Position numbers and translations under genes: made by a program. A stretch of DNA of 64,000 bases from Thermohalobaculum sp039821125 (GTDB taxonomy: Bacteria > Pseudomonadota > Alphaproteobacteria > Rhodobacterales > Rhodobacteraceae), in the NCBI GenBank assembly GCA_039821125.1, contig JBCBOR010000004.1, forward strand, positions 74,691 through 138,690, read 5' to 3'. The notes below the pieces were generated by a model that saw only the letters and a list, made by a program, of their open reading frames with translations, made no database searches and was not told the origin of the DNA. This document shows positions 17,859 through 26,688 of this stretch, one piece after another; position 1 is the first letter of the stretch; the number at the start of each line of letters is the position of its first letter.

Positions 17859-18650
17859 ATGATCGAGACGAACAGGGACATCGCGGCGCAGATCCTGGCG
17901 GCGTTCGATAGCGGCACATCCCTTGAGGCAGGGCGCGCAACTGCGGGGACCAGTCCTGCGGATGGCTATCGCATAGCAGCGGCGCTGTCGGAGATGCGTG
18001 TCGCCCGGGGGGCGCGTGTGATCGGGCGCAAGATCGGATTCACCAATCGCACGATATGGCCTGTGTATGGCGTGGATCGCCCGATGTGGGGGGAGATGTA
18101 CGATACCACGGTGCATGAGGCCTCCGCCGGGCCAGTCAGTCTCGATGGCTTTCTCGAGCCTCGGATCGAGCCTGAAATTGCATTTGGTATCGCCCGCTGC
18201 CCAGAGCCTGGCCTGTCGGATGCGGATCTCCTGGCCTGTTGTGACTGGTGCGCGCATGGGTTCGAGATCGTGCAGTCGCCATACCCCGGGTGGCAGTTCA
18301 CGACCGGGGAGGCGATCGCGTCAGGGGCGATGCATGGTGCATTCGTGATGGGTCCGCGCGTCGAAATCGGTGTTGTGACACCCCAAACCCTGTCTGCCGT
18401 GATGTGCACGCTGTCCGTCGATGGGGCAGTCAAGGAACGTGGTACCGCCGCCAATGTCCTGGACGGCCCTGTCTCTGCACTACGCGCCCTTGTCGATGGT
18501 CTGGCCGCTCAGGACGGCGTCCGTCCGATCGAGGTTGGAGACATCATCACGACCGGCACGATGACCGACGCCTATCCGATCGCACCGGGCGAGCGCTGGT
18601 CAACCGACATCAGCGCGCCGCTGGCTGGTCTTTCGATCCAGATGGTCTGA
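17859..18650 (+). CDS. Fumarylacetoacetate hydrolase family / 2-keto-4-pentenoate hydratase-like
   Basis: Protein of 263 residues of the FAH superfamily, MhpD/HpaH branch. Recognisable marks are the RGARVIGRKIGFTNRTIW stretch, LEPRIEPEIAFGI with the acidic residues that bind the divalent metal, and DVRPIEVGD-like RPIEVGDIITTGTMTDA near the C-terminus. The predicted role is hydration or decarboxylation of a 2-keto acid in aromatic-acid breakdown; no other gene of such a pathway is nearby, so the substrate is open. ATG 17859 has a GTGAGGA site. Confidence 0.8.
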   Translation: MIETNRDIAAQILAAFDSGTSLEAGRATAGTSPADGYRIAAALSEMRVARGARVIGRKIGFTNRTIWPVYGVDRPMWGEMYDTTVHEASAGPVSLDGFLEPRIEPEIAFGIARCPEPGLSDADLLACCDWCAHGFEIVQSPYPGWQFTTGEAIASGAMHGAFVMGPRVEIGVVTPQTLSAVMCTLSVDGAVKERGTAANVLDGPVSALRALVDGLAAQDGVRPIEVGDIITTGTMTDAYPIAPGERWSTDISAPLAGLSIQMV

Positions 18651-18680
18651 GGTGCATCGCAGCGCTTACAGCGCGCGAGA

Positions 18681-19085
18681 TCAGTTCCAGCCCGGGAACG
18701 AGGCGTTCAAAGATGCGGTGTTCGCCTGACGCATCTCGACTGCGTAGCCGACCCGCCGGAACATGTAGCGCGTGATCCCATGCTCTCCGCCGCCGCTGAC
18801 CACAATCGTATGGCTTTCCCCATCGTTCAGACGAACGCGCTCCCGCGAGACGCTGTTCGGATCGCCCGGATCTGTGTAGAGCATGGTCAGATCCATGACG
18901 TTGCCGTCGAACTCGAAGAACGCCGTCGCGCTGGTCACGTCGTTCTGAAGACGCCCGGGCTCACCCGCTTTCGTCAGGACAATCCCATCGCCTTGCTGCG
19001 CTGTTGAGAAGACCAGACCGCTTCCGATCAGCCCGAAGCAGATCACGGATACTCCAAAACTCAAAGCGTGGCGTATTGCTTTCAT
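18681..19085 (-). CDS. Hypothetical exported or membrane-anchored protein
   Basis: Protein of 134 residues from ATG 19085, with GGCGGGGGT about 6 bases upstream. The N-terminal hydrophobic segment (about 8-27, LSFGVSVICFGLIGSGLVFS) is a signal peptide or anchor; the rest is a beta-rich domain with ESHTIVVSGGGEHGITRYMF. I do not recognise the family. It converges with the FAH-family gene and diverges from rpe across 247 bases in which I see no other gene. Confidence 0.6.
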   Translation of the reverse strand: MKAIRHALSFGVSVICFGLIGSGLVFSTAQQGDGIVLTKAGEPGRLQNDVTSATAFFEFDGNVMDLTMLYTDPGDPNSVSRERVRLNDGESHTIVVSGGGEHGITRYMFRRVGYAVEMRQANTASLNASFPGWN

Positions 19086-19332
19086 TACAGACCCCCGCCG
19101 CAAAACACGGTTTGATTCCCATCCCGCATACAGAGAACTCGCTAATGAAGTTCGAATTTGGGCGAAATTTGGCTCCACTGGCCATCAATTCGCGCCAAAT
19201 GCGGATGCCGAATTGCGCTGTCCCGCATAGGTTGCCGCGGCGCTGTTTCGCCTGTGCATTTTGCAACTGGACGCATAGGAAGCGTCCGCGCTAGATCATT
19301 CGACGGGTGGTGTATTCACGGAGGTGTGACCG

Positions 19333-20022
19333 ATGGGCTTCTCCCGCGCGGCGAAGATCGCGCCGTCTATCCTTGCCGCTGATTTCGGAGATTTCGGAGC
19401 CGAATGCCGGGCGGTCGAGGCGCAGGGTGCCGATTGGATCCATGTCGACGTCATGGACGGCCATTTCGTGCCGAACATCACGTTCGGGCCACAGACATGC
19501 AAGGCCATCCGGCCTCATATCAAGACGGTCATGGACGTCCATCTGATGATCGCGCCGGTTGATCCTTACATCGAGGCGTTCGCCGAGGCAGGGGCAGATA
19601 TTCTGACAGCGCATGTCGAGGCAGGGCCGCACCTGCATCGCACCCTTCAGGCGATCCGGGCTGCTGGTGTCAGGCCCGGCGTTGCGCTGAACCCGTCAAC
19701 GCCCGCTGCGGCGGTGGCTCATGTCCTGGATCTGGTGGACCTTGTCTGCGTGATGACGGTGAACCCGGGTTTCGGCGGGCAGAGCTTCATTGATATGACA
19801 GCGAAGGTGCGAGATCTCCGCCAGATGATCGGGGATCGCGAGATCCACATCGAAATCGATGGCGGCGTGACACCGGATACTGTGGGGCTTGTCGCATCTG
19901 CGGGTGCCGATGTCTTCGTTGCCGGATCGGCGGTTTTCAAAGGCGGCTCCGCCGAACATCCGGCACCCTACGGCGACAACATCCGCGCCATACGTGCAGC
20001 AGCCGAGGTGTCGATGTCATGA
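19333..20022 (+). CDS. rpe: Ribulose-phosphate 3-epimerase
   Basis: TIM-barrel enzyme of 229 residues interconverting ribulose 5-phosphate and xylulose 5-phosphate. Conserved: IAPSILAADFGDFGAE, HVDVMDGHFVPNITFGP (metal His and catalytic Asp), MDVHLMI, VNPGFGGQSFI (phosphate loop), EIDGGVTPDT and GADVFVAGSAVF. ATG 19333 follows a strong GGAGGTG. Its stop overlaps the phosphoglycolate phosphatase start, a pairing common in Calvin-cycle and pentose-phosphate contexts, though no RuBisCO gene is in view. Confidence 0.95.
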   Translation: MGFSRAAKIAPSILAADFGDFGAECRAVEAQGADWIHVDVMDGHFVPNITFGPQTCKAIRPHIKTVMDVHLMIAPVDPYIEAFAEAGADILTAHVEAGPHLHRTLQAIRAAGVRPGVALNPSTPAAAVAHVLDLVDLVCVMTVNPGFGGQSFIDMTAKVRDLRQMIGDREIHIEIDGGVTPDTVGLVASAGADVFVAGSAVFKGGSAEHPAPYGDNIRAIRAAAEVSMS

Positions 20023-20720
20023 CCGCAGATGACCCCATCGCCCTGATCTTCGACCTCGATGGGACGCTGATCGACAGCGCGCCCGACATTCATGCGGCGG
20101 TCAATCTGATGCTCTCCCGCAGGGATATCCCGCCCTTGACCCTGCCCACCGTGACCTCATTCGTTGGCAACGGGCTGCCCAAATTGGTCGAGCGGGTGAT
20201 GCACGCGACCGAGATGGACCCGGCGGAGTTCAAATCCGTCACGTCCGAGGTTCTGGCCGACTACGACTGGGTCAATGGCCGCATGACGCGGCCTTATCCG
20301 GGTGTTGTCGAGGCGCTGGGCACTTTGCGCGATATGGGGCATCCCATGTCGATCTGCACGAACAAGCCGACGGACCCTGCGCTGCACATTCTGAAAAAGC
20401 TCGACCTTGCCGAGTTCTTCCACCTTCTCGTGGGCGGCGACAGTCTCGAGGTCACGAAACCCCGTCCCGAGCCGCTTCTGGCCGCGATTGAAGGGATGGA
20501 CAGCACTCCGGATCGTGCGCTCTACATCGGCGATAGCGAGGTGGATGCCGAGACCGCCAGCGCCGCGGGTGTGCGGTTCGCCCTCTTCACCATGGGGTAT
20601 CGCAAGTCTCCGATCGAGGAGATGCCGCATGATGCACGGTTCGATGACTTCAGCGAGCTCGTGGGCATTGTGGGGTCGGATCATCAGGACACAAGGACTG
20701 CTTCTGGCGCCGCGCCATAG
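20019..20720 (+). CDS. gph: Phosphoglycolate phosphatase
   Basis: HAD-superfamily phosphatase of 233 residues converting 2-phosphoglycolate to glycolate. HAD motif I is IFDLDGTLIDSAPDI, motif II is SICTNKP, and motifs III/IV are KPRPEPLL and YIGDSEVDAETA. A helical cap domain lies at about residues 18-85. It is translationally coupled to rpe (ATGA overlap), matching the common rpe-gph pair. Other HAD phosphosugar phosphatases are possible, but cap type and context favour Gph. Confidence 0.88.
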   Translation: MTADDPIALIFDLDGTLIDSAPDIHAAVNLMLSRRDIPPLTLPTVTSFVGNGLPKLVERVMHATEMDPAEFKSVTSEVLADYDWVNGRMTRPYPGVVEALGTLRDMGHPMSICTNKPTDPALHILKKLDLAEFFHLLVGGDSLEVTKPRPEPLLAAIEGMDSTPDRALYIGDSEVDAETASAAGVRFALFTMGYRKSPIEEMPHDARFDDFSELVGIVGSDHQDTRTASGAAP

Positions 20721-20811
20721 CCGCAATCACTCTCGCGAACCTGCATCTTGCGCCCGGGCGGTGCCAAATCTACATATCTGTTGTGGAGTTTAGATGCCCC
20801 GGGAGCGACCG

Positions 20812-21672
20812 ATGAACGCCGAGATCACCGCCTTCTTCGATGAGCCGACCAACACAGCCAGCTATGTGGTCAAGGACCCGTCGTCCGAGGCTTGCGCAAT
20901 CATCGACTCGGTTCTGGATTTCGATTTCTCCTCGGGGCGCACCGGCACCTCTGCTGCGGATCGGATCATCGAGTTCGTCAAGGCGAACGAACTGACCGTC
21001 GAGTGGATCCTCGAGACGCATGTCCATGCCGATCATCTCTCCGGCGCGCCGTATCTGCAGCAGCATTTGGGCGGCAAGATCGGAATCGGTGACAAGATCA
21101 CGGTCGTGCAGGATGTGTTCGGCAAGGTCTTCAACGCGGGCACCGAGTTCGAGCGGGATGGCAGTCAGTTCGACGCCCTTTTCAAGGAGCAGGACCGGTT
21201 TCACATCGGCGGGCTGTCGGCCTTTGTCCTGCACACACCAGGCCATACGCCAGCCTGTTTGACCTATGTGATCGGCGATGCGGCGTTTGTCGGCGATACC
21301 ATCTTCATGCCTGATTTCGGGACCGCGCGCTGCGATTTCCCAGGCGGATCGGCACGCGAGCTTTGGCATTCGATCCACAAGATCCTGTCCCTGCCGGACG
21401 AGACCCGGATATTCACCTGCCATGACTACAAGGCCCCGGGCCGCGATGAGTTCGCGTGGGAATCGACCGTGGGCGAGCAGAAGGCCCGCAACAAGCACAT
21501 CGCCGAGGCGACCGAGGACGAGTTCGTCGAAATGCGCGAGGGCCGGGATGCCACCCTGTCGATGCCCAAGCTGATCGTGCCATCGATCCAGGTGAACATG
21601 CGGGCGGGCAAGATGCCGCCTGCCGAGGACAACGGGCAGGTCTATCTGAAGGTGCCCGTCAACGGGCTCTGA
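20812..21672 (+). CDS. MBL-fold hydrolase, persulfide dioxygenase-like (Blh/ETHE1 type)
   Basis: Protein of 286 residues in the metallo-beta-lactamase fold. Metal motif THVHADHLSGAPYL is followed by HTPGHTPACLTYVIGDAAFV, then GDTIFMPDFGTARCDFPGGS and CHDYK, the pattern of ETHE1/Blh-type enzymes that oxidise glutathione persulfide to sulfite with non-heme iron. The TauE/SafE exporter encoded opposite fits sulfite removal. I chose ATG 20812 with GGGAGCG upstream; ATG 20794 adds six residues. Its TGA abuts the TCA of the converging TIGR02186 gene. Confidence 0.85.
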   Translation: MNAEITAFFDEPTNTASYVVKDPSSEACAIIDSVLDFDFSSGRTGTSAADRIIEFVKANELTVEWILETHVHADHLSGAPYLQQHLGGKIGIGDKITVVQDVFGKVFNAGTEFERDGSQFDALFKEQDRFHIGGLSAFVLHTPGHTPACLTYVIGDAAFVGDTIFMPDFGTARCDFPGGSARELWHSIHKILSLPDETRIFTCHDYKAPGRDEFAWESTVGEQKARNKHIAEATEDEFVEMREGRDATLSMPKLIVPSIQVNMRAGKMPPAEDNGQVYLKVPVNGL

Positions 21673-22437
21673 TCAGGTCGGGAAGAACGTCCTGAAGAAG
21701 GCCGACGCCAGCCATCCTGCCGCCAATGCGACGAAGATCGAAAAGATCCCATAGAGCGCGGGGTGATCCTGTGCCGATGTGTAGATCAGACGTCCGAGAC
21801 CCGCACGCCGCACTTCGATCGTGTCGTAGAAAACATCCGTGACAGCCTTGTTGCGCAGCAGGAAGATGCGGGCGGTATAGTCGCCTTCAACCAGATTTGC
21901 AGGCAGCGTGATGCGTGTAACAAACAGCGTGTTGTCGTGCACCTCGATGCTGTTGGGTAGCAGCTTGTACAAGCCCTCGTTTCTCCGGATCCGGGCGACC
22001 GCGGCGCGATAATCTTCCCGTTCGACATCGACAGGCGCATCGACAAGCCGGATGATGTGGTTCAGCCCGATCTTGTAGCGCAGATCGTCGGTCCAGCTGA
22101 CCGTTTCACGGAATGTCTTTGTGGACGCGACGGCGTAAAAGCTCGGAGCCGCATCGATCTGCACACCGGCGTTGTTGACCCAGATCCCGAACTGCCGCTC
22201 TTTCTTTCGGACAGTCACCGGGGCGACCGGGCCGGTAATGGTGATGATCACATCGACATCGCCGACATCCACCGAACCGCCGACATGCCGGACAGCGCCC
22301 GAGACGTAGATCTCGGACCCGGCGAACCCCGTCGTCAGCGACACGTTGTGCTGACTGAGCACCGCGACCACACGTTCCTCGGCGCTGGCCGCAGCCGCGA
22401 AAAAGAGCGCAAGGCAGAAGATCAGACGTGCCATCAA
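21673..22437 (-). CDS. TIGR02186 family transmembrane protein
   Basis: Protein of 254 residues: signal peptide (1-18, ending ASAEE), a large periplasmic beta-rich domain and one C-terminal membrane helix (about 228-250). It matches the alphaproteobacterial family TIGR02186, which regularly sits beside a TauE/SafE exporter, as here. It overlaps the exporter gene by four bases and is translated after it. The role is unknown; a periplasmic partner of the exporter is a reasonable inference. Confidence 0.8.
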   Translation of the reverse strand: MMARLIFCLALFFAAAASAEERVVAVLSQHNVSLTTGFAGSEIYVSGAVRHVGGSVDVGDVDVIITITGPVAPVTVRKKERQFGIWVNNAGVQIDAAPSFYAVASTKTFRETVSWTDDLRYKIGLNHIIRLVDAPVDVEREDYRAAVARIRRNEGLYKLLPNSIEVHDNTLFVTRITLPANLVEGDYTARIFLLRNKAVTDVFYDTIEVRRAGLGRLIYTSAQDHPALYGIFSIFVALAAGWLASAFFRTFFPT

Positions 22438-23351
22438 TGTCCGCCCCCACCCCCAAGGGTGAAGAACTCATCCGGCGTCGCCACAAGATCGAAGGCAAGC
22501 TTGGCACAGACTGCCAGCACCAGCGAGGCGAGCAGAATGCGCATTTGCTCGGCCTTCAGCCGTGGTCCGATCCTGACCCCGATCTGCGTGCCCACGACCC
22601 CGCCGACCAGCAGGATCACGGCCAGAACCGCATCCACCGTCTGGTTCGTGATGGCATGGAGGAGCGTGGTCGCCCCGGTCACGAACATGATCTGGAAGAG
22701 CGATGTGCCGACGACGACGGTCGTGGCCATGCCAAGCAGATAGATCATCGCTGGCACCATGATGAAGCCGCCTCCGACGCCCATGATCGCCGCAAGGATG
22801 CCGACCAACAGGCCAACGCCAAAAGGCGGGATCGCCGAGATGTAGAGGTTCGAGGCCCGGAACCGGGTCTTGAACGGCAAACCATGCACCCAATTGTGCC
22901 GTCGGCGGACGGCGCGTCGTGCGGTCTTCTTGGATTTGATCAGGGCATTGACGCTCTCGACGAACATCAGTGCGCCGACAATGCCGAGGAACACCACGTA
23001 GCACAGGGCGACAAGCAGATCGACCTGACCAAGTTCGCGCAAAAGCGAGAAGATCTGCACGCCAATGGCCGACCCGACCAGACCGCCCAGAAGCAGCACC
23101 AACCCCATCTTGAAATCGACCGTTCGCTTGCGCCAGTGCGCAAGCACGCCCGAGAACGATGACGCCACGATCTGATTCGCCTCGGTCGCAACGGCAACGG
23201 CGGGCGGAATGCCGATGAAAATCAGCAGCGGTGTCATCAAAAACCCGCCGCCAACACCGAAAATGCCCGACAGAAATCCAACTCCGCCACCCAGGCCGAG
23301 CAAAACCAGTGCGTTGACCGACACCTCGGCGATCGGAAGGTAGATGTTCAT
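22434..23351 (-). CDS. TauE/SafE family sulfite/organosulfonate exporter
   Basis: Membrane protein of 305 residues with about 8 helices and two TauE repeats, each with a glycine-rich motif (LGLGGGVGFLSGIFGVGGG at the N-terminus, MGVGGGFIMVPAMIYLLG in the second half). A cytoplasmic basic loop lies near residues 115-145. The likely role is anion export, probably of sulfite from the facing persulfide dioxygenase. The start at 23351 gives the conserved N-terminus; an upstream in-frame extension to 23540 lacks conserved sequence. It is coupled to the TIGR02186 gene. Confidence 0.87.
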   Translation of the reverse strand: MNIYLPIAEVSVNALVLLGLGGGVGFLSGIFGVGGGFLMTPLLIFIGIPPAVAVATEANQIVASSFSGVLAHWRKRTVDFKMGLVLLLGGLVGSAIGVQIFSLLRELGQVDLLVALCYVVFLGIVGALMFVESVNALIKSKKTARRAVRRRHNWVHGLPFKTRFRASNLYISAIPPFGVGLLVGILAAIMGVGGGFIMVPAMIYLLGMATTVVVGTSLFQIMFVTGATTLLHAITNQTVDAVLAVILLVGGVVGTQIGVRIGPRLKAEQMRILLASLVLAVCAKLAFDLVATPDEFFTLGGGGGH

Positions 23352-23527
23352 GAACGGTTTCCGTGACTTGATCCGATCTACCGCATGGTGTGCCGGCTTT
23401 CCAGTGCCACGATGGACGCGGCCATAGGACCAATCCGCCTCTGCCCGGGTCCAAGGATTAACCGGATCGACAGAGACGTGTCCTAGCGTGCAAGGCTGAG
23501 TATGGTTTGAAACCGTGGTGAGGCTGC

Positions 23528-24183
23528 ATGATCGCATCAATCACGAAGTCCGTTGGGTCGAGCATCGGAGTGTTGCGCCCCGACGTGCCGGGCGCACTGA
23601 CGAGCGGGCCGCAACAGCCCGCCCCGGAGAAATCAGACACTGCAGAGGAGGCACCGCGTGTTTCCGGATCCGTTGGCAGTGATGAAAGCGGTCTGGGAAC
23701 GGGGGCTCGGCGTGGTCTGATCGGGTCAAAGGCGGAGCGCTCGGTGAGACGGATACGCAAACGGGTCTCACCGAGGCCGAGAAAGAAGTCGTCGACAAGC
23801 TGCGCGCGCGCGACGTCGAGGTGCGACGCCACGAGGAAGCGCATGCGCGCGTCGGCGGGCAATATGCCGGTCAGCCGTCTTACAGCTATCAGACCGGTCC
23901 GGACGGCAAGCGCTATGCGATCGGTGGGGAGGTTCCCATCGACGTGGCTCCGGTGCCTGACGACGCGAAAGCGACGATCGAGAAGATGATCGTGGTCAAG
24001 GCCGCGGCGCTCGCTCCGGCGGAGCCATCGACGGCCGACTGGCGGATCGCCACATTGGCTGAGGCGCAGCGGCTGCAGGCTCAGGCGGATCTGGCGAAGG
24101 ACCGTATGGAGCAGGCGTTTGGAAGAACCGACGATGGCGCGCCGACAAACGGCCCGGTCGAGCCCCTGGATCTCGCCGCCTAG
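23528..24183 (+). pseudogene. Frameshifted SprA-family putative metalloprotease
   Basis: Two overlapping frames together make one SprA-related protein. The first, from ATG 23528, encodes about 58 residues up to the G-run at 23701-23705. The second, one base back, continues as TGLTEAEKEVVDKLRARDVE, RRHEEAHARVG (HExxH zinc motif) and SYQTGPDGKRYAIGGEV to the stop at 24183. Adding one G to the five-G run restores a single 218-residue frame. The second frame is closed upstream by TGATGA at 23680. This is either a recent inactivating deletion or a sequencing error in a homopolymer. A GTG at 23821 could start the zinc-motif part alone. Confidence 0.75.
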
Positions 24184-24204
24184 GCGACATGGCATCCGCC
24201 AGGA

Positions 24205-24897
24205 TCAGGGGCAGCCAGCCTCGGTCCAAGCAAACAGCGCGTCATTGAATGCGCCCTCGTCGACCGGATCGTCCGCTTCACGCGGCAGATATCGCGTCTC
24301 CTGCAGATAACCGGTCACCTCGGCGAGGGTGAGCGTCTCCAGCCGGATCGCCTCGATGCGATCCTCGACCGAGCCTGCAACTTCGCCCAACTGGCACCGC
24401 GCCTCGGCCCGCCCGGCGAAGGCATCTCCGAAATCCGGGACCTCCTTGATGACGACGGAGTAGTCGCCGACTGCCTCGGCATAGGCTCCGGTGGCCACGT
24501 AGACTCCGGCACGGTTGAAGTGCGCGTTCAGATAGCCCGGCGACAGTTCGATCGCCCGGGTGTATTCGCGGAGCGCACGGTCGTACTCGCGAAAATCCGC
24601 GTGGCTGTTGGCTTTGTTGTTGCGGGCTTTGGCGTCACCGGGATTCAGCTTGACCGCCTTCTCGTGATCGTCGAATGCCGCGATATAGTTCCCCAAGGCG
24701 GCATAGGCGACAGCGCGGTTCGAATACGCCCATGAGGCGCGCAGGCCCTCGTACCGTCCGCTGTCGATCGCTTCGGTGCACGCCTCGATCCGCAGCCACC
24801 AGTCATCTTGCTGGGTGCAATCCTCAAGCGTACCAGCGCTCGCTGGCAGGGAGACAGACATCAGCGCCCCCGACAGCAGAGCGGCGCGCGCGATCAT
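24205..24897 (-). CDS. Secreted TPR-repeat protein (paralogue 1)
   Basis: Protein of 230 residues with signal peptide (1-21, SVSLPASAG). It has an N-terminal two-Cys segment (EDCTQQDDWWLRIEACTEAI), four TPR units (about 45-180), and a short C-terminal module ending FNDALFAWTEAGCP. The end matches the peptidoglycan-binding-like tail of the two neighbours, but its core is degenerate (no YDGP/GPxS part). Start ATG 24897 is chosen because it opens the signal peptide; 24924 is also in frame. It is one of three same-strand paralogues, probably from tandem duplication. Confidence 0.8.
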   Translation of the reverse strand: MIARAALLSGALMSVSLPASAGTLEDCTQQDDWWLRIEACTEAIDSGRYEGLRASWAYSNRAVAYAALGNYIAAFDDHEKAVKLNPGDAKARNNKANSHADFREYDRALREYTRAIELSPGYLNAHFNRAGVYVATGAYAEAVGDYSVVIKEVPDFGDAFAGRAEARCQLGEVAGSVEDRIEAIRLETLTLAEVTGYLQETRYLPREADDPVDEGAFNDALFAWTEAGCP

Positions 24898-25095
24898 GAA
24901 CCCATTCCTGTGGCACCAACTCATACCGTGTTTCAGGTCCAGACCCGTCTTGCACTGGCCCAGGGGTCACCCGGACAGCGTTGTCGTTTCTCCGGTCAGG
25001 GCTGTCCACACGACGACCCCACGTACTGTGAGAAGTCTACCATATTGAAACCACGTGCAAACCCGTGATCGGGTGGGCAGATTGGCGCGTGTGCG

Positions 25096-25830
25096 CTATC
25101 GGACAGGTAGGCATCCGGCGCGTGTCCAAGCGCGGAGCGCAGCGCGGGAGCCACGACCGAACTTGCCATCGATCGGGCCTCGGTAGTGCCCGGCATTCTG
25201 CAGGACCCGCTGGAAGGCGCTCGGATCGATGTGACCGCGATTGATCGCGTCCAGCCTCGCTGCGGACGATGTCTTTGCACGGCCAAGGCGGCAGTTGGCG
25301 GTGGCCAAGCCAAGCCGGGCGCCGCGATGATCCGGGTCGAGGTCGAGCGCCTGTCGATAGTCGGCCAGGGCAGCGCGGGGGTTGCCCAGTTCCTCGTGGT
25401 CGACCCCGCGATTGTGCCATGCCGAGACATACTTGGGGTCGATCTCGATCGCACGGCTATGATCGGCCAGTGCTTTCAGCATATCCCCGAGCGCCGCGTG
25501 CGCGTTCCCCCGATTCGAGAACGCCGCGGCATTGTCCGGGTCCAGAGCGATGGCTGCGTCGTAGTCCGCAAGGGCAGCGAGGTAGTTGCCGCGCGCAGCA
25601 TGGGCCAATCCGCGATTGTTCAGTGCCCAGACTGCGCGTGCACCGGCCCAATCTGGGGAGTCGATGATCGCCGAACACGCGTCGATCGCGGGACCGGTCG
25701 CCTCGACCCTCTGGCATGCGGCAATCTCGGGATCAGATCGCGCTACGTCCGCCGCGCCAGCGCTCGGGGCCATGCCAGCGGCATGCGCAAACGCCAGGCA
25801 GACGGCGATGGTGGTGCGAAGGTCTGTCAC
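25096..25830 (-). CDS. Secreted TPR-repeat protein with PG-binding-like tail (paralogue 2)
   Basis: Protein of 244 residues: signal peptide (1-27, ending SAGAA), a Cys-containing start (ACQRVEATGPAIDACSAI), then TPR units with the classic NRGLAHAARGNYLAAL and NRGNAHAALGDMLKAL patterns (about 65-185). The C-terminal half-domain YRGPIDGKFGRGSRAALRAW resembles PG_binding_1. It is predicted to be periplasmic. The 198 bases between its stop and paralogue 1 hold no gene. The mature N-terminal layout equals that of paralogues 1 and 3. Confidence 0.82.
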   Translation of the reverse strand: MTDLRTTIAVCLAFAHAAGMAPSAGAADVARSDPEIAACQRVEATGPAIDACSAIIDSPDWAGARAVWALNNRGLAHAARGNYLAALADYDAAIALDPDNAAAFSNRGNAHAALGDMLKALADHSRAIEIDPKYVSAWHNRGVDHEELGNPRAALADYRQALDLDPDHRGARLGLATANCRLGRAKTSSAARLDAINRGHIDPSAFQRVLQNAGHYRGPIDGKFGRGSRAALRAWTRAGCLPVR

Positions 25831-25859
25831 GCCGCGTCAGCCTGGAAAATCGGTCGGTC

Positions 25860-26579
25860 TCAGTTCAAGCGGGTCTTGGGCGCGTTCGGGCAGCCGCCCT
25901 TGGTCCATTCCAGCAGCGCATCCTCGGAATCCGGTCCCCAGATGCCGTCGCTTGGCCCGTCATAGTACCCGGACTTTCTCAGACCGCTCTGGGCTGCTGC
26001 TGCTGTGAACCGCCCCGCGTAAAGCGCCTGGATCCGGTCACGATACGCCTGATCGACGGCGCCCAACTCGCAGTTCACATTCGCCCGGTTGTTCCAGAGG
26101 TCGGCGTCATTCGCGTCGATGGTCAGGGCGAGGTTCAGATCCTCGACCGCCGCGGTATACCGCCCAACCGAGGCGCGGGCGACCGCACGATTGTTGAGCG
26201 CCCGGACCGAGTCCGGTTCGACCGCCAATGCCTCGGAGAACGCCGATATCGCGGCATCCTGATCCCCGCGGATGTAGTGGACCAGACCGATCTCGGTCAT
26301 GGCCTTGCTGTTGATGACGCTCAGGTCTGACGCTTCGTCGAAATGGCCGAGCGCTGCATCGAGGTTCCCGGACTTCCGCTCGTGCAGGCCGAGGGCCAGA
26401 AAGACTTCCGCCCGCTCAGCCGTGGTGAGGTCCTCGTTCAGGGCCTGCTCACAGGCCGGCACGCCGATATCGGCATCCAACTCGTTCAGGCACGTCAGGA
26501 AGTCGTCAGCCATGACCGCCGAGGGCAGCGCCATCCCGACAGCAACGGCCGCACCGTAAAACACGTCTCGCAGTTGCAT
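25860..26579 (-). CDS. Secreted TPR-repeat protein with PG-binding-like tail (paralogue 3)
   Basis: Protein of 239 residues: signal peptide (1-24, ending AVMA), two-Cys N-terminal element (CLNELDADIGVPACEQAL), TPR units (about 50-185; RALNNRAVARASVGRYTAAV), and a C-terminal YYDGPSDGIWGPDSEDALLE segment plus GGCP. It lies 29 bases upstream of paralogue 2 and probably leads an operon. TPRs imply a scaffold or protein-binding role in the envelope; the partner is unknown. Confidence 0.82.
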   Translation of the reverse strand: MQLRDVFYGAAVAVGMALPSAVMADDFLTCLNELDADIGVPACEQALNEDLTTAERAEVFLALGLHERKSGNLDAALGHFDEASDLSVINSKAMTEIGLVHYIRGDQDAAISAFSEALAVEPDSVRALNNRAVARASVGRYTAAVEDLNLALTIDANDADLWNNRANVNCELGAVDQAYRDRIQALYAGRFTAAAAQSGLRKSGYYDGPSDGIWGPDSEDALLEWTKGGCPNAPKTRLN

Positions 26580-26688
26580 TGCCTGACCCTCCCCAGAAGT
26601 CCGACATCACCAAAACACGATGGTTACAATACCATGAATGGCGCGGCGACGCCTAGTCCTGCCGCTGTGTTGGAACGGGACAGAGGGA

